From: Bacteroidaceae bacterium
GTDB lineage: Bacteria; Bacteroidota; Bacteroidia; Bacteroidales; Bacteroidaceae
Direction: 5' to 3'
NCBI GenBank assembly: GCA_902362375.1
Contig: CABIVS010000004.1
Coordinates: forward strand, 301,304 to 365,303
Length of the DNA: 64,000 nucleotides
Shown here piece by piece: positions 38,949-45,774 of the stretch. The translations under genes and the position numbers were made by a program. The notes beneath the pieces were generated by a model that was given only the letters and a program-made list of their open reading frames with translations, searched no databases and was not told where the DNA came from. The number at the start of each line of letters is the position of its first letter. Within the stretch, counting starts at the first letter, position 1.

Positions 38949-39485
38949 CTATAAAAAGAGAGAACACCATCTATCAAAGCGACTTAGACCCTCTTCACCA
39001 TATTTTGCAATACTTTGCCGGGCTTTCTCCACTGTTTTCTCTTCATCCAGATGGGTTTTAGAAAAGAATTTATCCGCAAAACAAATTAATTGTTCTTCCA
39101 AAGTGACGGGTAACATCTCACGATGAGGAACGGGAAGTTGCTGGGCAATGATATCTTCCAACGAAAGTCCGGCTCCCGTATGACGTTCACACACCAATGC
39201 GTGTTGGGGGAAACCTTCCGCCCGCAAGATTTCTGCTCCCAAATATCCGTGAGCGATATAAGGATTGGGACCAAAACACTGAATGGTTGGAGCATCGGTC
39301 TGAAAAATACCAATATCATGCAACAGAGCAGCTTCTTTCACAAAGCTCCGGTTCAAACGTAGCTCGGGATGAGCATCCAGCATTTTCATTGCTTTTCCGG
39401 ACACTGCCAAACTGTGTATTACTAATATTTGTCTCTGCTGCGTATTCTCCGGATAATATTTATCAATGATTTCGTATGGATTCAT
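38949..39485 (-). CDS. HD-domain phosphohydrolase-like protein
   Basis: 178 residues from the ATG at 39485 (MNPYEIIDKYYPEN). A longer frame would start inside the divergent gene region and begins with an unrelated hydrophobic stretch. The HD signature is His24 in VIHSLAV and His56-Asp57 in AALLHDIGIF, with HGYLGAEIL and CFADKFFSK downstream. HD proteins are metal-dependent phosphohydrolases acting on nucleotides or related compounds; the substrate is not predictable. It is divergent from the NamZ-like gene with 70 bases between starts. Confidence 0.85.
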   Translation of the reverse strand: MNPYEIIDKYYPENTQQRQILVIHSLAVSGKAMKMLDAHPELRLNRSFVKEAALLHDIGIFQTDAPTIQCFGPNPYIAHGYLGAEILRAEGFPQHALVCERHTGAGLSLEDIIAQQLPVPHREMLPVTLEEQLICFADKFFSKTHLDEEKTVEKARQSIAKYGEEGLSRFDRWCSLFL

Positions 39486-39505
39486 GTGCTTTATTTTTTG
39501 CTCTC

Positions 39506-39538
39506 TTGACGAGAAATTAATATTTTTGTGCAATATTA
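39506..39538 (+). promoter_or_regulatory. Bacteroides-type promoter of the NamZ-like gene
   Basis: TTG at 39506-39508 and TATTTTTG at 39531-39538, 22 bases apart, 17 bases before the ATG at 39556. Confidence 0.55.
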
Positions 39539-39555
39539 CAAAAAAAATCACCGAT

Positions 39556-40722
39556 ATGCAAACTAGAGTTTTCTTCATTCTTATATTTCTGTTCATTATG
39601 CTGTTTCCAATGCGTGTAAACAGTCAAATTGTCACGGGAGCAGAACAGATGGATCAATACCTACCATTGTTGAAAGGAAAACGCGTCGGAATGGTAGTCA
39701 ACCACACTTCCGTTGTAGGGGCAAAGCAAACTCATCTTCTCGACGTCTTATTAAAAAGAAATGTTCAAATCGTCAAAGTATTTGCCCCCGAACATGGTTT
39801 CCGAGGTAATGCAGATGCGGGTGAAACGGTGAAAGACGGAAAAGATTCCCGCACCGGTATTCCTATCGTATCGCTTTATGGTGATAACAAAAAGCCGTCT
39901 GCCACCCAACTAAAAGATGTTGACGTGATCTTATTCGACATTCAGGATGTAGGAGCACGCTTTTATACCTATATAAGCACGATGTATTACGTGATGGAAG
40001 CTTGCGCAGAGAACAAGAAAGAAATGATTGTACTGGATCGCCCTAATCCGTGCGACTATGTGGATGGTCCGATACTCAAACCTGCCTACCGGAGCTTTGT
40101 CGGCATGCTTCCCATTCCTGTACTTCACGGATGTACTATCGGCGAACTGGCACAGATGATAAACGGAGAAGGATGGATTGCCAACAAGAAAAATCCTTGT
40201 TCATTAAAGGTAATTCCAATGATCGGGTGGAAACATGGAGAACCTTATTCACTTCCCATCAAACCGTCACCCAACCTCCCGAACGACCAGTCTATCCGAT
40301 TGTACGCCTCACTCTGTCCTTTTGAAGCCACCCGTATCAGCGTGGGACGAGGAACAACTTTTCCTTTCCAGGTATTGGGCGCACCTAATAAGAAATACGG
40401 AAGTTTCACTTTTACCCCCCGCTCCTTATCCGGTTTTGACAAAAATCCAATGCACAAAGGTATCACCTGTTATGGGGAAGATCTCCGGAATGTAACCGAT
40501 GTGAATGGATTTACGCTTCGCTACTTCTTGAACTTTTATCGCTTATCCGGTGAAAACGCAGCCTTCTTCTCCCGTGCCCGATGGTTTGATTTGCTGATGG
40601 GAACTGACAGCGTACGCAAGGCTATCCTCAAAGGGGAATCGGAAGAGGCTATCCGGAATAGTTGGCAAAAAGAATTACAGGATTACAAAGAGATTAGAAA
40701 AAAATATCTTCTCTATAAGTAA
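39556..40722 (+). CDS. DUF1343 exo-beta-N-acetylmuramidase-like (NamZ/GH171)
   Basis: 388 residues with a signal peptide (1-23, MRVNSQ). The family motifs are KRVGMVVNHTSVVG, KVFAPEHGFRG, DIQDVGARFYTYISTMYYVME, VLDRPNP and SVGRGTTFPFQVLGAP. DUF1343 proteins include NamZ, which removes non-reducing terminal N-acetylmuramic acid from peptidoglycan fragments. The start at 39556 follows directly after a promoter; a longer frame from 39466 would include bases upstream of the -7 box. It probably works in the periplasm in cell-wall recycling. Confidence 0.85.
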   Translation: MQTRVFFILIFLFIMLFPMRVNSQIVTGAEQMDQYLPLLKGKRVGMVVNHTSVVGAKQTHLLDVLLKRNVQIVKVFAPEHGFRGNADAGETVKDGKDSRTGIPIVSLYGDNKKPSATQLKDVDVILFDIQDVGARFYTYISTMYYVMEACAENKKEMIVLDRPNPCDYVDGPILKPAYRSFVGMLPIPVLHGCTIGELAQMINGEGWIANKKNPCSLKVIPMIGWKHGEPYSLPIKPSPNLPNDQSIRLYASLCPFEATRISVGRGTTFPFQVLGAPNKKYGSFTFTPRSLSGFDKNPMHKGITCYGEDLRNVTDVNGFTLRYFLNFYRLSGENAAFFSRARWFDLLMGTDSVRKAILKGESEEAIRNSWQKELQDYKEIRKKYLLYK

Positions 40723-40774
40723 AAAAACTAATATCATACTCTCATTCATTTTTATAAACCACTTATAATTAAAA

Positions 40775-40852
40775 GAATAAGTATGATAGACAACTATTAT
40801 TTCCGGTATCTATCATACTTAGACCATCAAAAACGAGGTATCTATCATACTT
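40775..40852. repeat. Left inverted-repeat array of the primase/HU unit
   Basis: Three copies of a repeat with core TATGATAGA. One is in + orientation (GAATAAGTATGATAGAC, 40775-40791). Two are identical 16-base copies in the opposite orientation (GGTATCTATCATACTT, 40805-40820 and 40837-40852), 32 bases apart. The array ends 2 bases before the stop codon of the primase gene. Its reverse complement lines up with the array at 43962-44042. Confidence 0.85.
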
Positions 40853-40854
40853 GA

Positions 40855-42939
40855 TTATTCTACCTCCAAAGGTATAACATGATAATACGTACCATACGTT
40901 TTCCGTTTAGATTTCACTCCGAGCCGCTGCAAGATACGCCCGAAATAAGAAGCCTGCCTGGCAGAAAATGTCATCTTACTCGCTTTCTGAATCCGCCGCA
41001 GAATGTCGATAGCCAGCAGCCATTCTCCTTCCTCCTCTTCTTCCGCCCCGCGATAATAAACCATAAATAATTGTTCGATGGCAGGTGATTGTTCAAACTC
41101 CCGGTTGTTTTCCGTCATGATAGCCTCTTCTTCGGAGTCAAACCAATAACGTTCATTATGATAAAGCAGCTCCAACGCCTGTGCATAAAGCTGTTCATAA
41201 TCAATAGGACGCGACACATCTATAGCTCCCGTCATATAAATACCGATGAAACGACGACTACCGGAAGTATCCGTCAACAGATCCCGATGATTGCTCGTAG
41301 CAATGAACGATGCATACCGGCGAAGCTCTTCCACCGCCGAAGCATTCGGACGACGTGTGTTCACCACCGGTTTTTGCAGAATATGTTTCAGAAAAGCCTG
41401 CTGGCTAGGACTAATCTGGTCGAATTCATCCATATTAATAAGTAGAAAGCGATTCAGATACAACTCCGCGTCCCGCTTCCGACTGAAATCAATGCTATCC
41501 GTATAGTACGCCTGTAAAGCAGGAGGAAGAAGCATTCTGCAAAAAGTCGATTTCCGATATGCCTGCGGGCCAATCAGCAAAGGTGACGTACTGTTGGCGT
41601 GTTTCTTATCCATTCCCCTCCAATGGGCAACCATATTCAAAAACCACCGACGGAACAACGGCGCCCAATGCGGATTATCACAGGGAACGCGGTTAGCCAG
41701 TTCCAAAATCCGGTCTTTACCATCCCAGTGAGGCAGATGATACAAAAAATCCTCCACCGGCTGATAAACAGGCACATGATCGGAATCCAAATAGCGGATT
41801 ACGTCCCTATCCCACATTTTCACCCCTTCATACATGGCATTCATCGTGATACTCGCCAGCACCCGCTTGTCTACCGGACGAAAATAGAAATTAAAACTAT
41901 TTCGTTCGCGATATTCCACTTCCGTGGTCAGCGTATTGTATCGAAATTCATAACGACGCTTCATAAACTCGTCCATCTGCATGGCGAAGAGCTGTTCGGT
42001 CGTCAGACTACTCTTCTTGCCGAATCCCTTTGCGGAACGATAGACACTTTTCACAGTTTCGCGAATCAGCAACTCATCCGAGGGGAGCCGATAATGCGCC
42101 CTTGTCCACCGCACAGTATCTTCTTCGGGAATACCTGCCCGAAAACAATGCTCTGCCAAACACACCAGTAACGGTTGCAGATCGTCTCCCTCCCGATATC
42201 CGTTCAGTTCTTCGAGCGCCCTGTTGAATGCAGCGGAGAAAAGTACTGATAATGCTTCATAATTTTCATATCCGGGTGCCATTCGCTGCAAAGGAGAATC
42301 GGTTTCTCGCGTTCGTTTGATAAAAGTCGCTTCGGACGGAAGACCGACGGGCTGCTTCATATAAATAGGCATTGCTTTCGGATTGAAATAAAGTCCGGGA
42401 TCGTATGTCAACCGACAATATTGCTCGAGCGACGGTTCTTTCAGTTCGATATCAAAAGGAAGTTGTGGCTGATAATATTTCACAGCCGTCTGATAAGCAT
42501 GCGCGTGAAAAAGTTCCGCTTGCTCGCGTAAAGTCGGCAAGCAGTCGTCCGGATAGGTGAACCGTACCCATATCTTTACTGATTTGCCTGAAGAGCCGGT
42601 GAAAGCAAGATATGTTTGCGGAAACTCTTTGACCAGTTCCTTTATTTCGTCTGCTTCCGCTCTTCCCGAAAGATCATTGACCTCCATCATCACTATGCCG
42701 TTATATTCATTCAGGGTCATTACCCCTTCTTTACGGACAAAAGCTGCGGCAGGCATCACTTTGGGAACTTTACGCACCTCTTCAATCGAATTTCCCGGAA
42801 GAGTATACCGCAATATTTCCCTCATCTTTGAGACGGGCTGCGCCTTGACTTCCGTTTTCATCTGCTCCAAAAGGAGCTCCATTTTCAACGTCCGTAAGGT
42901 TTTTACCTTGCCATCGTCTCTGACTAATGTTATTCTCAT
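40855..42939 (-). CDS. VirE/BT4734-type primase-helicase
   Basis: 694 residues. The N-terminal 230 residues resemble the BT4734-like primase-type domain (NGIVMMEVNDL, TGSSGKSVKIWVRF, DIELKEPSLEQYCRLTYDPGLYFNP). The C-terminal half is a VirE/VapE-like SF3-type helicase. Walker A is LIGPQAYRKST with Lys463, Walker B is NMDEFDQ with Asp504/Glu505, and a sensor follows at FIATSNH with an arginine-finger-like SGSRRFIG. Such proteins are frequent in Bacteroides chromosomes, usually beside an HU-like gene, and their role is unknown. A textbook promoter lies at 43020-42989. The gene is divergent from the HU-like gene and its stop touches the left repeat array. Confidence 0.85.
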   Translation of the reverse strand: MRITLVRDDGKVKTLRTLKMELLLEQMKTEVKAQPVSKMREILRYTLPGNSIEEVRKVPKVMPAAAFVRKEGVMTLNEYNGIVMMEVNDLSGRAEADEIKELVKEFPQTYLAFTGSSGKSVKIWVRFTYPDDCLPTLREQAELFHAHAYQTAVKYYQPQLPFDIELKEPSLEQYCRLTYDPGLYFNPKAMPIYMKQPVGLPSEATFIKRTRETDSPLQRMAPGYENYEALSVLFSAAFNRALEELNGYREGDDLQPLLVCLAEHCFRAGIPEEDTVRWTRAHYRLPSDELLIRETVKSVYRSAKGFGKKSSLTTEQLFAMQMDEFMKRRYEFRYNTLTTEVEYRERNSFNFYFRPVDKRVLASITMNAMYEGVKMWDRDVIRYLDSDHVPVYQPVEDFLYHLPHWDGKDRILELANRVPCDNPHWAPLFRRWFLNMVAHWRGMDKKHANSTSPLLIGPQAYRKSTFCRMLLPPALQAYYTDSIDFSRKRDAELYLNRFLLINMDEFDQISPSQQAFLKHILQKPVVNTRRPNASAVEELRRYASFIATSNHRDLLTDTSGSRRFIGIYMTGAIDVSRPIDYEQLYAQALELLYHNERYWFDSEEEAIMTENNREFEQSPAIEQLFMVYYRGAEEEEEGEWLLAIDILRRIQKASKMTFSARQASYFGRILQRLGVKSKRKTYGTYYHVIPLEVE

Positions 42940-42988
42940 CTTTTTTTATTATTATTTCCAGTAAAAGGAAAGCTGCACTACAGCCATA

Positions 42989-43020
42989 CAAAGATACAAC
43001 ATGCTCTTCGCCCAAACAAA
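42989..43020 (-). promoter_or_regulatory. Promoter of the primase-helicase gene
   Basis: On the minus strand TTTG (43020-43017), exactly 20 bases, then TATCTTTG (42996-42989), about 50 bases before the ATG at 42939. Confidence 0.8.
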
Positions 43021-43081
43021 TTTCACCGCTTTTATTTGCCACGCCACACGACTTTATTTTATAGAAATAATGCTTACTAAA

Positions 43082-43113
43082 TTTGCGAATAAAGGCAGGA
43101 TAATGTATCTTTG
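43082..43113 (+). promoter_or_regulatory. Promoter of the HU-like gene
   Basis: TTTG (43082-43085), 20 bases, TATCTTTG (43106-43113). Transcription should begin near 43120, leaving a leader of about 218 bases. Confidence 0.8.
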
Positions 43114-43119
43114 CAGGCA

Positions 43120-43337
43120 GTAAGACTTCAGCCCGCATAAGTGTGCCGTACAGCCCACCTATGCGGGCTGTACAGTTTACACCTGTGGGCTCTACAGCCC
43201 ATGAATGTGTGCCCAAGAAAAGCGACTGATTCAAGTTGATTATCCAAGCTGCAATTGTAGGTTATCTTGCTGCAAAACAAGATTTAAAATGCCTTTCAAA
43301 AGGCATTTTAGCTACATTAACCCATAATAGAAAAGAC
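43120..43337 (+). promoter_or_regulatory. Long structured 5' leader of the HU-like gene
   Basis: Three hairpin-forming elements are visible. CAGCCCGCATA (43129-43139) pairs with 43160-43170. A GGGCT/AGCCC arm pair lies around 43166-43200 within a set of GTACAGCCC/CTACAGCCC repeats. TAAAATGCCTTT (43285-43296) is perfectly complementary to 43299-43310 with a 2-base centre and ends 27 bases before the ATG. ATCTTG/CAAGAT at about 43264-43283 could form a further small stem. The 398 bases between the two divergent genes hold only these elements and the two promoters. Confidence 0.6.
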
Positions 43338-43946
43338 ATGTACGCAAAATATGATTTTCGCAAAAAGCCGTCTTCGAAAGAAGACGAAGACGAACAGCCG
43401 TTGTATCCCCGCATCGTATCGAACGGAACCATCGACTTTCAACAAATTGTAAAAGAGATCGCTCAAGCTTCCAGTTTTACACCGGCAGACATTGAAGGAG
43501 TTCAGCTAGCTATTGAAAATAAAATATCCGAATATTTAGTCAGCGGACACCACGTCCAGTTGGGGAACCTTGGATATTTTTCAGCCAAGTTAAAAGCACG
43601 CCCGGTGATGGATGCCAAAGAGATACATGCACAGTCCATTTATTTCGATAATGTAAATTTTCGTCCATCATCTTCTTTCCGAAAGAAGGTTCGCGGATTT
43701 GTGGAAAAAGCGAAGTCGGGATTTGCACATTCCGCCGAAGTTCCGGTGGAAGAACGCCGGCGCAGGCTGGAGAAATTTCTGGATGAACGACCGATGATAC
43801 GACGCAAAGAGTATACGCAACTAACGGGACTACTAAAGAACAAAGCACTGAATGAATTGAACGGATGGGTGAAGGAAGGAGTACTTGACACCATTGGAAG
43901 CGGCAGTCATAAAATTTATGTGCGGGTTAATGCCATGAAAGATTAA
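43338..43946 (+). CDS. HU-family DNA-binding protein with C-terminal extension
   Basis: 202 residues from the ATG at 43338 (MYAKYDFRKKPSS). Residues about 30-125 are an HU/IHF-like fold (TIDFQQIVKEIAQASSFT, VQLAIENKISEYLVSGHHVQLGNLGYFSAKL, FRKKVRGFV). The C-terminal 60 residues (RRRRLEKFLDERPMIRRKEYTQLTGLLKNKALNELNGWVKEGVL) look like a small helical, winged-helix-like DNA-binding module. Such extended HU proteins usually accompany VirE-type primase genes in Bacteroides. It is divergent from the primase gene, has a long leader, and stops 15 bases before the right repeat array. Confidence 0.85.
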   Translation: MYAKYDFRKKPSSKEDEDEQPLYPRIVSNGTIDFQQIVKEIAQASSFTPADIEGVQLAIENKISEYLVSGHHVQLGNLGYFSAKLKARPVMDAKEIHAQSIYFDNVNFRPSSSFRKKVRGFVEKAKSGFAHSAEVPVEERRRRLEKFLDERPMIRRKEYTQLTGLLKNKALNELNGWVKEGVLDTIGSGSHKIYVRVNAMKD

Positions 43947-43961
43947 ACAGCAAAAACAGTG

Positions 43962-44042
43962 GAATAAGAATGATAGATACCCATATTTCATGAAGAAAAT
44001 ATGATAGATACAAAATTTCAGAAACATCTATCATTCTTATTC
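43962..44042. repeat. Right inverted-repeat array of the primase/HU unit
   Basis: GAATAAGAATGATAGATAC (43962-43980) and TATGATAGATAC (44000-44011) lie in + orientation. ATCTATCATTCTTATTC (44026-44042) is the exact inverse of the first 17 bases. The order and spacing mirror the left array at 40775-40852. The following 90 bases to 44135 show nothing further. Confidence 0.85.
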
Positions 44043-44135
44043 ATCAGATAATAACTATATTAGCAAAAAGAATGAGAGTTATGATAGTTGTTTTCTACTC
44101 TAGGGGTAATCCTTAACTCTAACTATTTAAAGTTT

Positions 44136-44377
44136 TTATTCTTCGTAATAAGTAAAGACACGCTCCACATAAGGTTTCAGTATATGCCCGAGTCCTGTGC
44201 CTGAATCAACATAATCTTTGAAATTCTTTGTTTCAATCCAGTTGCCATTCGCATCATATTCGTAGTCCTGAAAATCTTTATAGAGTATTTCAAATCCCGG
44301 TCGCTTGTCAATTGACCGACCTTGTTCGTCATATTTTTCTTGCAGAAAACAACGACTACAACAGCTTTATTTTTCAT
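44136..44377 (-). pseudogene. Decayed gene: N-terminal stub plus frameshifted C-terminal fragment
   Basis: An ATG at 44377 opens MKNKAVVVVVFCK and then runs into nonsense-like sequence ending at 44177. In another frame a plausible protein end is visible from about 44345 to the stop at 44136, including KYDEQGRSIDKRPGFEIL, YEYDANGNWIETK and GHILKPYVERVFTYYEE. A TATCTTTG -7 box (44419-44412) is still present upstream. The parts fit a gene that lost its middle and its frame. YDANGNW-type repeats occur in RHS/YD-like and related secreted proteins, but the fragment is too short to name. Bases 44378-44508 hold only that box. Confidence 0.55.
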
Positions 44378-44508
44378 GTTTTGTTTTCTTGTATGTTACA
44401 ATATTTCGGCGCAAAGATAACAAAACCAATTCTAAAATATAACTGACACAAAAGATTACTTCCATGTTATTATAATATCATCAAAGCATAATAACTCTAT
44501 AATATCTT

Positions 44509-45495
44509 TCATGCTTTCCACTCAGCCAGTATTGAATTAAAATCTTCAAGCATCAAGTCAAAGTCATAATCCAGCTTCTTCTTTTTCAGCTTGTTGGTAA
44601 CATGGTTCAGAGCAAGCAGAATATATTCGCTTAGCTTCGATTTCTGTTTGGCATGACTCAATTCACTGAATTCTTTCTCAAGGCATAGTCCGATTCTAAT
44701 TTTCCCGGTATCTGCCCTGAATGGTCCAAATTCAAAACGATTGCGAAGATAATATCCATTCTTCTCTATTTCTTGCCTGGTAAACATAGTGAGCAATGTC
44801 CGATAGAAATCTTTTTGTTTCAATTTCAACTTTTCATCAGCAATGATATAGTTTGTTTTACAATGGTCATGATCATAATAGCTATACGAACAATTAATTA
44901 TAATTCGATTAATAGTACGTCCGTACATCTCTGGGCGCATCCTTCTATCCAACTCCGGTTTCAATTCTTTATCAACACTCTCGATTACTGCTTTGGAGTT
45001 TTCATAACAGTTATCAATTGTCCTCCTTATCCAAACCGGATTTTTAGGAATCCAGTTTCGCTGGCTTTCAAGTCTTATATCTTGTATATCTTCCTTTATC
45101 TCATATTTCCAAGACACAGATTGCTTTTGATTCGAGTCGTCAGGACTCGAACAATAGCTTGTTCTTCCCTGCTCCATAGTAAAACCGTTGACTCTTTTCG
45201 ACCAAATGGCATCGACAAAACGAGTTTCTCCAAATTTATTTTGAAAACAAGTCGCGGGGTTTCCATTAAAGAATTGCCCTCTCAATGCTTCGACAGGTTC
45301 GTGATTTCCCCAGCCGATAATAGCCAGGCTCTCGCAAAGACGAACGGCTTTATTCCATTCTCCGGCATTTTTATAATCCGCATATTTCAGAAACTCGGCA
45401 AACAAGCGTTCGCGCAACTGTTCTATTTCTGATTGGGATTGCAAAAATTCTTCCAGTTCTTTTAAGTCTTCTATTTCAAATATCTTTTGCTCCAT
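44509..45495 (-). CDS. Hypothetical protein
   Basis: 328 residues from the ATG at 45495 (MEQKIFEIEDLKELEEFL); an ATG at 45516 is also in frame. No family is recognised. The protein is soluble, with an acidic coiled start, a central Cys/Tyr-containing region (NCSYSYYDHDHCKTNYI), and a basic C-terminus NHVTNKLKKKKLDYDFDLMLEDFNSILAEWKA. There is no signal peptide or membrane segment. It lies 39 bases downstream of a transporter-gene remnant and downstream of a candidate small RNA, in a stretch that looks rearranged. Codon use is plain and the frame is long, so it is probably expressed. Confidence 0.6.
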   Translation of the reverse strand: MEQKIFEIEDLKELEEFLQSQSEIEQLRERLFAEFLKYADYKNAGEWNKAVRLCESLAIIGWGNHEPVEALRGQFFNGNPATCFQNKFGETRFVDAIWSKRVNGFTMEQGRTSYCSSPDDSNQKQSVSWKYEIKEDIQDIRLESQRNWIPKNPVWIRRTIDNCYENSKAVIESVDKELKPELDRRMRPEMYGRTINRIIINCSYSYYDHDHCKTNYIIADEKLKLKQKDFYRTLLTMFTRQEIEKNGYYLRNRFEFGPFRADTGKIRIGLCLEKEFSELSHAKQKSKLSEYILLALNHVTNKLKKKKLDYDFDLMLEDFNSILAEWKA

Positions 45496-45533
45496 CACAT
45501 TTGCCCTTAATTTCAATCCCAGTTTTTTTAGTA

Positions 45534-45620
45534 TTATGCAGAAATCTCAGTCTCTTTCTTTCTCTTTTTCCACAACTGCCACGAATTAATAATATTCTGC
45601 CACATTATATATAATAGCAT
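45534..45620 (-). pseudogene. Remnant of the 3' end of a BASS-like transporter gene
   Basis: The minus strand encodes LLYIMWQNIINSWQLWKKR followed by KKE, nearly the same as the C-terminus of the intact transporter at 47669-48562 (YVLWQNIINSWQLWKKR followed by KKE). The DNA match covers 52 bases (45551-45602) with two differences, then homology is lost on the upstream side. This is best explained as the surviving tail of a second copy. Confidence 0.7.
45551..45602. repeat. 52-base direct repeat, copy 1
   Basis: Matches 47677-47728 at 50 of 52 positions in the same orientation. The first 37 bases (TCTCTTTCTTTCTC onward to CACGAATT) are identical. Confidence 0.9.
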
Positions 45621-45636
45621 ACAAACCTGATTATCA

Positions 45637-45717
45637 AAACAAAAGCCCACCTATTACTAACAGTGGGTAACAAAATAATAACAAAAAAACGAAGAAATTC
45701 GTTTAGTGGTGGGCTTC
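45637..45717 (-). ncRNA. Candidate small RNA of about 80 bases
   Basis: A canonical promoter (45754-45723) would start a transcript near 45716. The predicted 5' end AAGCCCACC (45716-45708) is perfectly complementary to GGTGGGCTT (45651-45643), which is followed by TTGTTTT, so the RNA would close on itself and end at a terminator. An inner hairpin AAACGAA-TTTC-TTCGTTT (45704-45687) is followed by a further T run. ACCCAC at about 45668-45663 can compete for the same GGTGGG, giving an alternative fold. No reading frame of note is inside. It could instead be an attenuated leader of the downstream gene. Confidence 0.45.
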
Positions 45718-45722
45718 GTGTG

Positions 45723-45754
45723 CAAAAGTAACAAAAGGCAATTACCTGCCCAAA
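45723..45754 (-). promoter_or_regulatory. Promoter of the candidate small RNA
   Basis: On the minus strand TTTG (45754-45751), 20 bases, TACTTTTG (45730-45723), starting 21 bases beyond the stop codon of the PDDEXK nuclease gene. Confidence 0.65.
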
Positions 45755-45774
45755 AAATAAATAAGACTTTTTCC

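Noticed and set aside
40775..40852. CRISPR array
   Set aside because: Only three repeats per array, in mixed orientation, with unequal short spacers and no cas genes.
43236..43337. Extended HU-like protein from a TTG at 43236
   Set aside because: The extra 34 residues are encoded by the structured leader, including the perfect palindrome, and do not resemble HU proteins; the ATG at 43338 is better.
40775..44042. Classical insertion sequence
   Set aside because: No transposase or target-site duplication is visible; the enclosed genes are a primase-helicase and an HU-like protein.
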